In this document: positions 35,368-44,457 of the stretch, in pieces
How positions within the stretch are numbered: the first letter of the stretch is position 1
How the letters are laid out: each line of letters begins with the position of its first letter
DNA from: Yersinia massiliensis
GTDB lineage: Bacteria > Pseudomonadota > Gammaproteobacteria > Enterobacterales > Enterobacteriaceae
DNA: 64,000 nt
NCBI RefSeq assembly: GCF_003048255.1
Contig: NZ_CP028488.1
Span: 57,623-121,622, forward strand
Direction: 5' to 3'
The notes under the pieces: model-generated
What the model was told of the DNA's origin: nothing
Databases searched by the model: none
What the model saw: only the letters and a program-made list of their open reading frames with translations
Program-made: the position numbers and the translations under genes

Positions 35368-35930
35368 TTACTTTTTAACGATCATATATCCTGACATGAG
35401 CACTTCAAACAGCGATAAATAACTATTTACCCCTGTTTTTTGATCAAAAGATCTAGAAAAGATCCTTTTTGCAGATCAATTGATCTTTAAAACAAAATAA
35501 TCAGAATATTTGACTTTCATAGTTACCTTGCTGACAGGCTAAATATTGATCAATTCAGTGCTGGAAATCTAAGGAATCGGAATGTTCTTGTTTTCTTTTA
35601 AGGCTAACTATGTTCATGAGAAGGTTTTCTAGCGGGTTTTATTTGCTGTTTTATCTGGAGGGGATACAAAATAAACATACAGTAAGATAGGATATGCAAA
35701 TACCGTCTTGCAGCACAAAAAGAGATCGATAGAGATCCATTTGTTGCAAGCCGGCCAAAATCCGGTAGTATTTACGCATGTTTTTGCTAGGGTTTCTTAG
35801 CAGTATAAGTATCTGAAGTGGTACAGAAGAATGAGAAAGGGCGACGTTTTATAACGTCGTTCTGTTACTGGATGGGACATATCCTTAAATGTCCGGGGTA
35901 AAAGGTACCAGGACAGCGGGCCTTAAATGC
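35368..35930. other. Divergent control region between tra operon and replicon
   Basis: About 560 bases with no convincing gene. Five GATC sites lie within 44 bases at 35442-35485, with a sixth near 35549. An 18-base palindrome (CGACGTT, TTAT, AACGTCG) lies at about 35842-35859, upstream of the RNAI target. The repA messenger must start in the right half; I see weak candidates only. Confidence 0.5.
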
Positions 35931-36005
35931 AAAAACCCCCCGAAATCCATTTGCAACTTGGCGGAAGCGTGGATATCAGGGGGTCACAAAGCAGGCGCTG
36001 GCCTG
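35931..36005 (-). ncRNA. RNAI, antisense copy-number control RNA
   Basis: The minus strand has TTGTTT (36034-36039) and a perfect TATAAT (36012-36017) with 16-base spacing. Downstream is one long hairpin (ACCCCC...TCCA paired with TGGA...GGGGGG) and then five T at 35931-35935, a complete small RNA of about 75 nt. Its loop is the complement of TTGGCGGAAG, the loop sequence typical of the I-complex (IncI, B, K, Z and L/M) antisense target. It should bind the repA leader and block pseudoknot formation. Confidence 0.85.
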
Positions 36006-36052
36006 TGAGAGATTATAACTCATGCAATTTAGAAAACAATACCCATCCGCCA
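35958..36052 (+). promoter_or_regulatory. Pseudoknot pair controlling repA translation
   Basis: The loop sequence TGGCGGA at 35959-35965 can pair with TCCGCCA at 36046-36052, just before the repA start. This is the arrangement by which repZ/repA translation is activated in ColIb-P9 and IncL/M plasmids after the leader peptide is read. RNAI covers the first element. Confidence 0.78.
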
Positions 36053-36075
36053 TCTGTGTAGGATGGGGTGAATAG
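36022..36075 (+). CDS. Leader peptide coupled to repA
   Basis: An ATG at 36022 opens a 17-codon frame ending at TAG 36073-36075, which overlaps the repA GTG at 36068. An in-frame stop lies just upstream, so this is the only start. Its reading would disrupt the structure that hides the repA start and free the TCCGCCA element, as repY/repB does in I-complex plasmids. The peptide itself need not have a function. Confidence 0.65.
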   Translation: MQFRKQYPSAICVGWGE

Positions 36076-37165
36076 TCAAAGCCAACAGGCCATTCAGGTA
36101 CATCCTGATCCTCTAAAACGTACACGGCGAGGCGAATCAAACGCTTTGCGACGTGGACAATCTAAAGTTCATCGGCGTTATACACCACAGTTGTGTTGCT
36201 CTGTGCCTCGAGGCATGGCGGCAAAAGTTGTGGCGCGTATGCAAAGCCATAATTGGCACCGCAATCATGATCTCATTGAACTGCGGCGGGAAGGTTATGT
36301 GCCATACACCAAGCGCAATGACCCTTACTTTACGCCAAAGGCAATGCGTATATCGGCACGTTCTGAAAGCTGTGAAGCGCTGACCGCGTTGTCAATGGCA
36401 CTGGCTGCCAATTGCGATTACAACCCTGACAGTGACTACCCGTTCGAAATCATGGCTCCGTTTGAGCAAATTGCGGCCGCGATGGGTATGTTGCATGTTT
36501 ATGATAATGGTCGCAAAGCCTATGACAGTCCATTACATGCCTTATCAGTACAGGAACAGCTCGGGTATGTGATCGCGCTTCACGGTAAAGATACTGATAG
36601 TGGCCAGAACAAGCCGCTGCGTTTATGGTTGACTGAAAAGTTCTTTATTTCCCGAGGCATTGCCGTTGAAGAGATCCGTCATTGGCTTGGCCAGTTCAAA
36701 ACATGGGCAATAAAAAACGGTTTAACTGAAAGTTTGCGTAAGAAATATGAAAGGCATCTGCTGCGGATTGAGCGTATTGGCATTGATCTAAATGACAAAC
36801 CCTCGCTACGGAATCGCTTGAAACAAATCAAACGTTGGGTTGTTAGCCCTGACCTGGCAAAAGAGAAGCAAGATAAAGTGGCTTTTCTGGAGGGACGACT
36901 GGCTGAAATCAACAGTGGTAATTCCCGGCGTCTCGATCTCCTTCTGGACGAGACACAGCGTAAAATTAACAGTTTGGCCAAAGCGAAGCGTAAACGGCAA
37001 AACCCTTATTATGATGCCTATGTCAAATGGTCAACCAGTGGAGTAGTCATGACGCATGTAGTTGTGTCACAAGAACTGGCGTTGCAGAAAGAACAGCCTG
37101 GACTCAAACACAGTGACCCAGAAACCTTTTACCGGTTATTGCTTGAGCGTGCTGGCATAGTCTAG
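36068..37165 (+). CDS. repA: RepA, plasmid replication initiator
   Basis: A 365-aa basic protein read from a GTG that overlaps the leader-peptide stop. The layout (winged-helix-type region around residues 100-230, followed by a Lys/Arg-rich helical segment at 230-320) and its control by RNAI plus pseudoknot place it with the RepA/RepZ initiators of the IncFII/I-complex group. The upstream antisense system and downstream hairpin CIS support this strongly, while the protein sequence is rather divergent from the textbook IncI RepZ. It should act in cis on the origin just downstream. Confidence 0.82.
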   Translation: MNSQSQQAIQVHPDPLKRTRRGESNALRRGQSKVHRRYTPQLCCSVPRGMAAKVVARMQSHNWHRNHDLIELRREGYVPYTKRNDPYFTPKAMRISARSESCEALTALSMALAANCDYNPDSDYPFEIMAPFEQIAAAMGMLHVYDNGRKAYDSPLHALSVQEQLGYVIALHGKDTDSGQNKPLRLWLTEKFFISRGIAVEEIRHWLGQFKTWAIKNGLTESLRKKYERHLLRIERIGIDLNDKPSLRNRLKQIKRWVVSPDLAKEKQDKVAFLEGRLAEINSGNSRRLDLLLDETQRKINSLAKAKRKRQNPYYDAYVKWSTSGVVMTHVVVSQELALQKEQPGLKHSDPETFYRLLLERAGIV

Positions 37166-37193
37166 CCTTAATTATACCTCTTCCTCGAATTCT

Positions 37194-37215
37194 ACCGTGC
37201 CTAGCGCGGTTTTTG
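37194..37215 (+). terminator. Terminator/CIS element after repA
   Basis: A 7-bp stem (ACCGTGC with GCGCGGT, loop CTA) is followed by five T, 28 bases after the repA stop. In FII and I-complex replicons the CIS element is such a terminator; it stalls transcription so RepA is loaded on the nearby origin. Confidence 0.7.
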
Positions 37216-37933
37216 TCTTGACCCAACATCTGGAATTGGGTGTTATTTGACCACTTCCGTATAACCCATTTTCCATTATTAACCCGAATTCGTGACTGAC
37301 AGAGACGTAATTTTGATTGTGCTGAATATTTGCACCGTTAACTTCGAATGGGGTCAGTTAATTTCGTAGTATCATTGATAAATATCATTAATTTCGAACG
37401 TTATTCCTGAACAAAATAAGCCTCTAAAAAGAGGAGTACTTTTCGAGCGGCTAAAGCCAGCTCTCTAAAGTAGCTCCCCTCGCTCCGCTCTGGGCAAATG
37501 ACAACTCAACAATCGAGAATAAATAACTATAATAAGTAGCTCCCGGCTAAAGCCGGGCAAAATAGTTCACATAACCATCCGTTATTAACTGACATTAATT
37601 TGATTGCATCTATCTCAGTCGCTAATTCTTTCTTTTGTCTCCGACCATTAAACTATTTCATTGCTGTAAGCTGAGTTGGACGGCTCTCGCACAGCTCAAG
37701 CCTCCAAAACAAGGTCTAGCAGGAAGGGGGGAGTTTACGGGATTATGGAAGTCTGGAACCGCTCCGCGGGTCACCGGCGACCCTTACCAATAGAGTTTTC
37801 TTTTACATTGTTGTCGCCTGCATACGGCATAGCCGTATTGATCAGTATTCGATCAATCGTCAACATTTGATCGTGTTTAACACTGAATTTACAGGTAGGC
37901 AAAGTGCTATTCCAAAAAAAATGACGTAGCATT
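37216..37933. other. Probable oriV region and intergenic sequence
   Basis: No gene is supported here. By analogy with related replicons the origin should lie within about 200 bases after CIS. The stretch is AT-rich near 37370-37420, with short hairpins at about 37421-37435 and 37540-37560. I could not find a perfect DnaA box or iterons by eye. Confidence 0.4.
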
Positions 37934-38869
37934 ATGGGTTTAGCCATGAATTCAGATTGCCAGGTTTCTATGTCCACGTTGTTTATTGATTTACTAATCA
38001 AACCACGTAAAAGATTTACGATAAAAACCCGCACGCATGATGCATTCGTACAATGCCTAGTTGAATACGTGCAATTACACTATGCGAGAGAGCCAGGTTG
38101 GTCATTGTACAAATATGGTACTAGCTGGGGATGTTTATGCCTGGTAGTTACACGGCCTTTCCTCAGTTGGCTTGAAAAATTTCGAGATAACCCGCGTATT
38201 AATGAAATCCTAGATACTTTTTTACCCCATATACCTGAGAACGGAAAAGAGCTCGATCCTCCAATAGCGGTATACATCCCTCTTTACTGGTTCTGTATAA
38301 CAATACCTCCGGTTCGTGATCAAATACGAGATATGTGGTTAGGTAAAACTACTCACACTATTTTGACAGCACCACCGCCGCGTATCAGAGTGCCTTCTTT
38401 AAGGCCTTCTGATTATTATCTACTCTATGAGGGGCGGGCTGTAGCTCGGGATTTACAACAACATTTCCAGCGATGCTTAAATGAGAATATCCCTTTTATC
38501 GGGGTATGGCACTATCGACCGAAACAACAAACTTATGCGCACAGGTATGACATTCTCTTCTCCTGGGAGCCTTTTATAAAAAGCCATCCTAATATCTTTG
38601 ATAACCCAAAGTATCCTGGAATTGATAAGGTTATCCTGCGCCGCATTACACAAATTATAAAAGATAATAGGCAACGTGATGGTTTTGAAAAAGCTCAGAT
38701 ACAGAGCCAGTTAAGCAAAGGTCAGCTCAATATTCTCAAATTGAATTTTACGGCAGCTGAACAGCTAACGTTAGATCTGGTCAAGCTGACGCTGCAGCTG
38801 ATTGAGGAAATGGAACAAAAGTTAGAAACAACTGAGGCCTTGGGAACAAAACTTGGTTTATTGGAGTAA
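37934..38869 (+). CDS. Protein of unknown function, 311 aa
   Basis: Not recognised. A soluble, basic and aromatic protein with no signal peptide or TM segment; the last 60 residues are helical and probably coiled coil. The start may be ATG 37934 or ATG 37946; neither has a strong ribosome site. It follows the replicon, and a 10-bp inverted repeat after the stop (38872-38905) may end transcription. The order and long open frame argue that it is a real gene. Confidence 0.65.
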   Translation: MGLAMNSDCQVSMSTLFIDLLIKPRKRFTIKTRTHDAFVQCLVEYVQLHYAREPGWSLYKYGTSWGCLCLVVTRPFLSWLEKFRDNPRINEILDTFLPHIPENGKELDPPIAVYIPLYWFCITIPPVRDQIRDMWLGKTTHTILTAPPPRIRVPSLRPSDYYLLYEGRAVARDLQQHFQRCLNENIPFIGVWHYRPKQQTYAHRYDILFSWEPFIKSHPNIFDNPKYPGIDKVILRRITQIIKDNRQRDGFEKAQIQSQLSKGQLNILKLNFTAAEQLTLDLVKLTLQLIEEMEQKLETTEALGTKLGLLE

Positions 38870-38871
38870 CC

Positions 38872-38905
38872 TAGATAGGGCACTATATACTTAGCGCCCT
38901 ATCTA
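38872..38905 (+). terminator. Inverted repeat after the 311-aa gene
   Basis: TAGATAGGGC and GCCCTATCTA form a perfect 10-bp stem with a 14-base loop, starting three bases after the stop codon. There is no long U-run, so termination efficiency is uncertain. Confidence 0.5.
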
Positions 38906-39058
38906 CCTTAACTATTTCTACGCTGATTTAGAAGTTCGATGGCAGATTCCATTTCTGCGTGCAATTTCTCCAAATCGCTTCCTTTATGAACATGGTTTGG
39001 TTCAATGATCCCGGAAAAATCACGCACGCTGACGTCAATACTGGAACAGGGAGCATCA

Positions 39059-40414
39059 ATGTTTAATTTTATCGTTGCAGGCGAAATTTATGAATTTTTC
39101 CAGGAGCAAAAGGGCAGTGAATCATTTCCGGTATCACGCCTATTTGAATCCACCTCGGACAGCATCAGAAATAAATTACTGCCGCTGACAGAAGAATCAC
39201 TTAAATATTTATCCAGCCTGCCGGTCATATTTATGACCGAGCCGGAAAAAGAGACTAACTATAAAGAGTACTCACTGATCAGAATAGGAAGCATCAGCAA
39301 TTTGGAAGTCTTACCGGAAAGGCGCGAACCTAAAATAAAATTCGACTTCACCATTTTGACGGATTTAGGCAAGTGTGAGATTCCTTCTGAAAAGGATTAT
39401 TCCAGCCTTCTCGGGCTGGGTTTCTTTGGCCTTCACCGCACACGCTGGTCAGTAAAAGATCTGGAGTTAACAGACGCGCTGAATGTAATGGGGATCGATA
39501 CTCAGGTGCCTCCGCCGCCGCCGGGCAATGTTATTATTCCACATGAAAGCAGCGATGATCAGACGATAATTACTGACGTAAACGCCTACCTTTCTGAAGT
39601 GCTTGACCATTCCTTCACGGAAAACGAAGAAATCTTTTACCGGGGACATTCCGATTACCGGTATGAGCTGACGCCGTCCTTGTACCGCAAGGATGATGAG
39701 CACGGAAACTTCCGCTACCGACAGCATGAGTCAGAAATGATCAACGAGCTGCTGACGGTTCAACCTTCCGAGTTCATGAACGACAGGTATATGCTGGACA
39801 AGCTGGTTCGTATGCAGCATTACGGCCTGCCTACGCGACTATTGGATGTCACTACAAATCCGCTGATTGCGCTCTACTTTGCTTGTTCGACTATGAAAAA
39901 AGAGAATGACAGGGAGATCGACGGGAACGTCATTATCATGACCACCCGGAAAAGCCAGATTAAGTTCTTTGACTCAGACACAGTCAGCTGCATCGCGAAT
40001 CTGTCACGCCTGCCTGAATCGGTAAAGAAGGTGCTGGATTTGAGCCAGACTAAGTCCAGCTTTAACGAGACGGACGCCTGTGCGCAGCTGCTTCACCTGA
40101 TCAAGGATGAGAAGTCGTATTTCAAGCACGTCATCGAGCCTGACGATTTACAGCGGCTGATTGTGGTTAAAGGCAGAATGTCCAACCCGCGCATTAACTC
40201 GCAGTCGGGGGCATTCCTGCTGTTCGGTGAGGATGCCGTTCTGCCGGAGACTGGCCACAGTGAAATCAAGATCAAAAAGTTCCGCATCAGGAACAAGACC
40301 GGTCTGATGACTCAACTGGCGCGGTTCGGGATCAATGAAAGCACTGTGTACCCAGGCATAGAAAGGGCTGCGGGCGAAATCGCCAAAAAGTATGACCTGT
40401 CAAAAAGACGCTGA
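39059..40414 (+). CDS. FRG-domain protein
   Basis: About 451 aa. The ATG at 39059 has GGGAG 6 bases upstream; the frame is open 54 bases further, without a better site. An FRG domain lies at about residues 190-310: it begins FYRGHSDYRYELTPSLYRK and contains MQHYGLPTRLLDVT with a following hydrophobic LIALYFAC segment, both family hallmarks. The N-terminal 180 residues and the C-terminal tail are unassigned. FRG proteins occur in mobile elements and are sometimes linked to phage defence, but no partner gene is visible. A Tn3-family end lies 35 bases after the stop, so it may be transposon cargo. Confidence 0.8.
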   Translation: MFNFIVAGEIYEFFQEQKGSESFPVSRLFESTSDSIRNKLLPLTEESLKYLSSLPVIFMTEPEKETNYKEYSLIRIGSISNLEVLPERREPKIKFDFTILTDLGKCEIPSEKDYSSLLGLGFFGLHRTRWSVKDLELTDALNVMGIDTQVPPPPPGNVIIPHESSDDQTIITDVNAYLSEVLDHSFTENEEIFYRGHSDYRYELTPSLYRKDDEHGNFRYRQHESEMINELLTVQPSEFMNDRYMLDKLVRMQHYGLPTRLLDVTTNPLIALYFACSTMKKENDREIDGNVIIMTTRKSQIKFFDSDTVSCIANLSRLPESVKKVLDLSQTKSSFNETDACAQLLHLIKDEKSYFKHVIEPDDLQRLIVVKGRMSNPRINSQSGAFLLFGEDAVLPETGHSEIKIKKFRIRNKTGLMTQLARFGINESTVYPGIERAAGEIAKKYDLSKRR

Positions 40415-40448
40415 GAACACCGCCAGAGAAACTAATGGAGGTGGACAT

Positions 40449-40486
40449 GGAGTTTGACGTTCAACGGAACAGTTTCACACGTTAAG
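40449..40486 (+). repeat. Tn3-family 38-bp terminal inverted repeat, outer end left
   Basis: It begins GGAGTTTGACG and ends CACGTTAAG, matching the Tn3 end (GGGGTCTGACG...CACGTTAAG) over most of 38 positions. Only 19 bases separate it from the next end. Confidence 0.7.
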
Positions 40487-40505
40487 GTTTTTTTGTCTGA
40501 TACAG

Positions 40506-40542
40506 CTTAACGTAGGTTTTCGCCCCATTTGACCTCAAACCC
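40506..40542 (-). repeat. Tn3-family terminal inverted repeat, outer end right
   Basis: Read on the minus strand it runs GGGTTTGAGG...CCTACGTTAAG. It is nearly identical to the end at 41407-41444 and faces it, with the Rep_3 gene between them. With 40449-40486 it forms a 94-bp unit of two facing ends. Confidence 0.75.
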
Positions 40543-40715
40543 TTACGCCAGCAAATTTGGCCATTTCACTAACCACTTAACTTGCGGTTATTGTTCCAAT
40601 ATCTGAAACCCTAATTATGCATTTTCTATCGGTCAAATTACACCAGTAGAAAAGCCCTGTATGGGAGATAGCTAAAGTTACGGCTGTATAAAGATTTATG
40701 GGGAATACCTAAAGT

Positions 40716-41406
40716 TTACGAGCCAGACAAAGAAGGCTCAGGATTTTTAGTTATGATAGTAAAAATCAATTTTCCGTCTTCTGTCTCTGACATCGATGCC
40801 GACAGTGGTGTTTCTTTACTGATTTTTTCTAGCGCTGGTTTGATGAACGTTCGCTTCATTTCGGCAAAATTATCACGCTGGGATTGTGGCAATTGATACC
40901 GTTCGGCAAGCCAGTTCGGTGTTGTGATCCATATACCTGACTTTTTAAACTGACACAGGCTTTCATACAGGCGGATTGCCCGGACACTGTTAATACGTCC
41001 ACAGTCATACAAGTTGTAAGTCGTAAATTGGCTGCTTAGGTCAAGGAGATAAGGCATGACCTTATGATTGAATTCAATTGACCAGGAACCCCGACCGCGT
41101 TTAAGACCAGCCTCGGCTAACCACGGGCGTTTACGTTCTTCATATTCACCGTCTGACGGGAAAAATGTCACTGAGCTATTAGATAAAGCATCAATTCCTT
41201 TTCTAACGTCTGTACTGGCGGTCGCCTGGCTTACTTTAAACAGGCGCTGATAATCTGCCACACGGACGGTAAAAGTTCCCTGATGTTCCTCTTGCCGATA
41301 GGTTTCCATAAGGCATAACCAGAGCACTCGTTTCGCTTGTAGTGAGAGATAGTAGGCGGCTTCGGTCAGCTCATTTGATTGTGCAATGGCAGGACGGTTT
41401 GTTTTA
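40716..41406 (-). pseudogene. 5'-truncated Rep_3-type replication initiator
   Basis: About 230 codons of a Rep_3 family initiator (the type found in IncX, pSC101-like and similar plasmids). Residues such as NELTEAAYYLSLQAKRVLW and the winged-helix segment RAIRLYESLCQFKKSG are visible. The start is lost: codons upstream run directly into a Tn3-family end at 41407. A GTG at 41327 could serve as an internal start but would drop part of the first DNA-binding domain. No iterons were found nearby. It is probably the relic of a second replicon. Confidence 0.7.
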
Positions 41407-41444
41407 GGGGTTTGAGGTCCAATGGGGCGAAAACCTACGCTAAG
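41407..41444 (+). repeat. Tn3-family 38-bp terminal inverted repeat, outer end left
   Basis: It begins GGGGTTTGAGG and ends CCTACGCTAAG. The adjoining minus-strand frame to the right is a TnpA C-terminus whose stop lies inside the repeat, as is usual for Tn3-family ends. Confidence 0.8.
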
Positions 41445-41617
41445 CGTCTATATATTCGTTAACCTGTTGATTTAACGGCCTTAGCTCACCTTTCATCACA
41501 TTTTCAGACAAGGTGAATGAGTAATGACCTAACATATTGATATGGCCATGCATCAATGGTGATAATCTGGATATATCTTCTTCATTAATTTCAGTAGGCT
41601 GGCTATCAGTATTAATA
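41440..41617 (-). pseudogene. C-terminal remnant of a Tn3-family transposase
   Basis: About 58 codons with the typical TnpA C-terminal pattern (LSPLMHGHINMLGHY...GELRPL), ending at TAG in the terminal repeat. The rest is replaced at 41618 by the left end of the arsenic transposon, which therefore inserted into, or recombined with, this older element. Confidence 0.75.
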
Positions 41618-41655
41618 GGGGGCCGCTTGGAAAACGGAAAAAATCCCACGCTAAG
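41618..41655 (+). repeat. Left terminal inverted repeat of the arsenic transposon
   Basis: Thirty-eight bases beginning GGGGGCCGCTTGG and ending CCCACGCTAAG, with the Tn21/Tn501-type inner sequence ACGGAAAAAATC. It marks the left end of the element carrying arsRDABC and tnpR/tnpA. Confidence 0.8.
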
Positions 41656-41784
41656 GTGATTTATTGTTCATTGTATGGTGCTGCCTTACTTATCAGTACC
41701 CTATCGTTAAACTTTTTCTTTTCACAACAAAGATGAAATTTTGCCCGTATTGCCCCGACTCCGTTGTTCCTGTTATCTACCACT

Positions 41785-41879
41785 GAAGAATTAATACTAA
41801 ACGAATTCGATATAACATATATGTTTTTGACTTCCTGGTTTAGAAGCGCGACACTATTCATTCAACGCAGGAGGTCACG
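41785..41879 (+). promoter_or_regulatory. ars promoter/operator
   Basis: The leader contains CATATATGTTTTTGACTT followed about 20 bases later by GACACT, closely resembling the R773 ars control region where the ArsR repressor binds. A GGAGG ribosome site lies 5 bases before arsR. Confidence 0.6.
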
Positions 41880-42233
41880 ATGTCATCAATTTCACCCCTA
41901 CAACTCTTTAAAAGCCTGTCCGATGAAACCCGTCTGGGTATCGTCCTTCTCCTCAAAGAGATGGGTGAACTATGCGTATGCGATCTCTGCACGGCGCTGG
42001 AACAGTCGCAGCCTAAGATCTCTCGTCATCTGGCAATGCTACGTGAAAGCGGATTGTTGCTGGATCGCAAGAATGGAAAATGGGTTCACTACCGCTTATC
42101 TCCGCATATTCCTTCATGGGCTGCTCAGGTTATTGAGCAGGCCTGGTTAAGCCAACAGGACGACGTACAGGCTATCGCCCATAAGCTGGCATCAGCTAAC
42201 TGCTCTGGTAGCGGCAAGGCTGTCTGCATCTAA
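41880..42233 (+). CDS. arsR: ArsR, arsenite-responsive repressor
   Basis: A 117-aa winged-helix repressor. The metal site motif ELCVCDLC lies at residues 29-36, with Cys spacing as in E. coli ArsR. It binds the ars operator and is released by arsenite or antimonite. It is the first gene of the operon. Confidence 0.95.
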   Translation: MSSISPLQLFKSLSDETRLGIVLLLKEMGELCVCDLCTALEQSQPKISRHLAMLRESGLLLDRKNGKWVHYRLSPHIPSWAAQVIEQAWLSQQDDVQAIAHKLASANCSGSGKAVCI

Positions 42234-42280
42234 AAAATTTGCCTGAACATATATGATTTTTCAAATGTGAGGTGTTCGTG

Positions 42281-42643
42281 ATGAAAACGTTAACGGTGTT
42301 TGACCCGGCTATGTGTTGCAGTACCGGCGTCTGCGGTACAGATATTGATCAGGTTCTGGTTGATTTTTCTGCGGATGTACAGTGGCTAAAACAGCGTGAA
42401 ATTCAGGTTGATCGTTATAACCTGGCACAGCAACCCATGAGCTTTGTACAGAACGAAAAAGCCAAAGCATTCCTTGAGGCATCCGGGGCTGAAGGGCTTC
42501 CATTGTTGTTGCTGGATGGAGAAATGGTGATGGCGGGGCGTTATCCGAAACGCTCAGAGCTGGCCCGCTGGTTCGGAATACCGCTGGAGAAAGTAGGATT
42601 AGGATCTAAAAGCTGCTGCGGTGGTAATACTTCTTGTTGCTGA
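42281..42643 (+). CDS. arsD: ArsD, arsenite metallochaperone
   Basis: A 120-aa protein with conserved Cys at 12, 13 and 18 near the N-terminus and two C-terminal vicinal Cys pairs (SKSCCGGNTSCC). ArsD delivers As(III) to ArsA and is a weak repressor. The ATG at 42281 is preferred over an in-frame GTG 9 bases upstream. Confidence 0.95.
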   Translation: MKTLTVFDPAMCCSTGVCGTDIDQVLVDFSADVQWLKQREIQVDRYNLAQQPMSFVQNEKAKAFLEASGAEGLPLLLLDGEMVMAGRYPKRSELARWFGIPLEKVGLGSKSCCGGNTSCC

Positions 42644-42659
42644 AATGTCAGGAGGACAT

Positions 42660-44411
42660 ATGAAATTTTTACAGAATATCCCACCTTACCTGTTTTTTAC
42701 CGGTAAAGGGGGCGTCGGTAAAACCTCTATTTCCTGTGCCACAGCTATCAGCCTGGCGGAACAAGGCAAGCGGGTTTTGCTTGTCAGCACCGATCCGGCT
42801 TCAAACGTAGGCCAGGTGTTCAGCCAGACTATTGGCAATACCATTCTGCCGGTGGCCTCTGTACCGGGACTTTCAGCGCTGGAAATTGATCCTCAGGCCG
42901 CCGCCCAGGAATATCGGGCCAGAATCGTTAATCCTATCAAAGGCATTCTGCCGGATGATGTCGTTAACAGTATTAACGAACAACTCTCTGGTGCATGTAC
43001 CACAGAAATTGCGGCTTTTGATGAATTTACCGGTCTGCTGACTGACGCATCATTATTGACCCGCTTTGACCATATTATCTTTGATACCGCGCCAACCGGT
43101 CACACTATTCGTCTTCTCCAGTTGCCCGGTGCGTGGAGTAGCTTCATTGAGAGCAATCCTGATGGTGCTTCCTGCCTTGGCCCGATGGCAGGGCTGGAGA
43201 AACAACGTGAGCAGTATTCACACGCCGTCCAGGCATTGTCTGATCCGTATCGTACGAGGCTGGTTTTAGTGGCTCGACTGCAAAAATCAACGCTTCAGGA
43301 AGTCGCCCGTACTCATGATGAGCTTGCGGCGATTGGTCTCAAAAATCAGTATCTGGTCATCAACGGCGTGTTGCCTGAGACAGAAGCAGTCAACGATACC
43401 CTGGCGGCTGCAATATGGGGCCGGGAGCAGGAGGCGCTGGCAAGTCTTCCCGCTGGTCTGGACGCTCTCCCTACTGACACATTATTCCTTCAACCAGTGA
43501 ATATGGTCGGTGTGTCTGCTTTAAGGGGACTTCTCACCTCCCAACCTGAGACGGCTTCATTTGCTGAAGTGTCCGCCCTGCAAAAACCAGAGATATCGTC
43601 GTTGTCTGCTCTGGTTGATGAGATTGCCCTTAATGAACACGGCCTGATTATGCTGATGGGTAAAGGTGGCGTGGGTAAAACAACCATGGCCGCGGCCATT
43701 GCAGTCAGACTGGCCGAAATGGGGTTTGATGTGCATCTCACGACGTCAGATCCTGCTGCACACCTGAGCACAACCCTCAATGGAAGCCTCAATAACCTGC
43801 AGGTCAGCAGAATCGACCCTCATGATGAAACAGAACGTTATCGCCAGCATGTCCTTGAAACAAAAGGACGTGACCTGGATGAAGCGGGGAAACATCTGCT
43901 GGAAGAGGATTTACGCTCTCCGTGTACCGAAGAGATTGCTGTGTTCCAGGCCTTCTCACGGGTGATCCGTGACGCGGGGAAACGGTTTGTCGTCATGGAT
44001 ACGGCACCGACAGGACATACATTGTTGTTGCTTGATGCTACCGGGGCATACCACCGAGAGATAGCAAAGAAAATGGGAGATAAAGGGCATTTCTCTACGC
44101 CAATGATGCAGCTTCAGGACCCGGAAAGAACAAAAGTATTACTGGTCACTCTGCCGGAAACGACCCCCGTTCTTGAGGCTGCAAATTTACAAGCCGATCT
44201 TGAACGTGCCGGGATTCATCCATGGGGCTGGATTATCAATAACAGTCTTTCCATCGCTGAAACCCGTTCACCGTTGCTTCGTCAGCGCGCGCAGCAGGAA
44301 CTGCCTCAAATCGAGGCTGTAAAGAACCAGCATGCTACCCGTGTTGCACTGGTTCCTGTTCTTGCGGCAGAGCCAACCGGTATAGACAAACTCAAACAGC
44401 TCGCAGGTTAA
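42660..44411 (+). CDS. arsA: ArsA, arsenite-stimulated ATPase
   Basis: A 583-aa duplicated ATPase with two P-loops (GKGGVGKTS at about residues 15-23 and GKGGVGKTT near 335) and two DTAPTGHT signatures (near 141 and 447). It energises ArsB. The start at 42660 follows AGGAGG; the longer open frame overlapping arsD is not needed. The length equals that of R773 ArsA. Confidence 0.97.
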   Translation: MKFLQNIPPYLFFTGKGGVGKTSISCATAISLAEQGKRVLLVSTDPASNVGQVFSQTIGNTILPVASVPGLSALEIDPQAAAQEYRARIVNPIKGILPDDVVNSINEQLSGACTTEIAAFDEFTGLLTDASLLTRFDHIIFDTAPTGHTIRLLQLPGAWSSFIESNPDGASCLGPMAGLEKQREQYSHAVQALSDPYRTRLVLVARLQKSTLQEVARTHDELAAIGLKNQYLVINGVLPETEAVNDTLAAAIWGREQEALASLPAGLDALPTDTLFLQPVNMVGVSALRGLLTSQPETASFAEVSALQKPEISSLSALVDEIALNEHGLIMLMGKGGVGKTTMAAAIAVRLAEMGFDVHLTTSDPAAHLSTTLNGSLNNLQVSRIDPHDETERYRQHVLETKGRDLDEAGKHLLEEDLRSPCTEEIAVFQAFSRVIRDAGKRFVVMDTAPTGHTLLLLDATGAYHREIAKKMGDKGHFSTPMMQLQDPERTKVLLVTLPETTPVLEAANLQADLERAGIHPWGWIINNSLSIAETRSPLLRQRAQQELPQIEAVKNQHATRVALVPVLAAEPTGIDKLKQLAG

Positions 44412-44457
44412 TTTTTACTATATACAGGGCAGTCATGCTGCTCTGTCAGGAGGTTTT

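Noticed and set aside
37216..37700. Iterons or a DnaA box marking oriV
   Set aside because: No perfect TTATCCACA or repeated 15-22 bp motif could be found by eye; only an inferred region is given.
37676..37870. 64-codon frame downstream of repA
   Set aside because: No ribosome site or family similarity; it lies in the region expected to hold or flank the origin.
40449..40542. Target-site duplication for a miniature Tn3 element
   Set aside because: The five bases on each side (GACAT and about TTACG) do not match, so a simple insertion of this 94-bp unit is not shown.
41661..41861. 66-codon minus-strand frame before arsR
   Set aside because: It lies in the ars control region, has no ribosome site and overlaps the likely ArsR operator.
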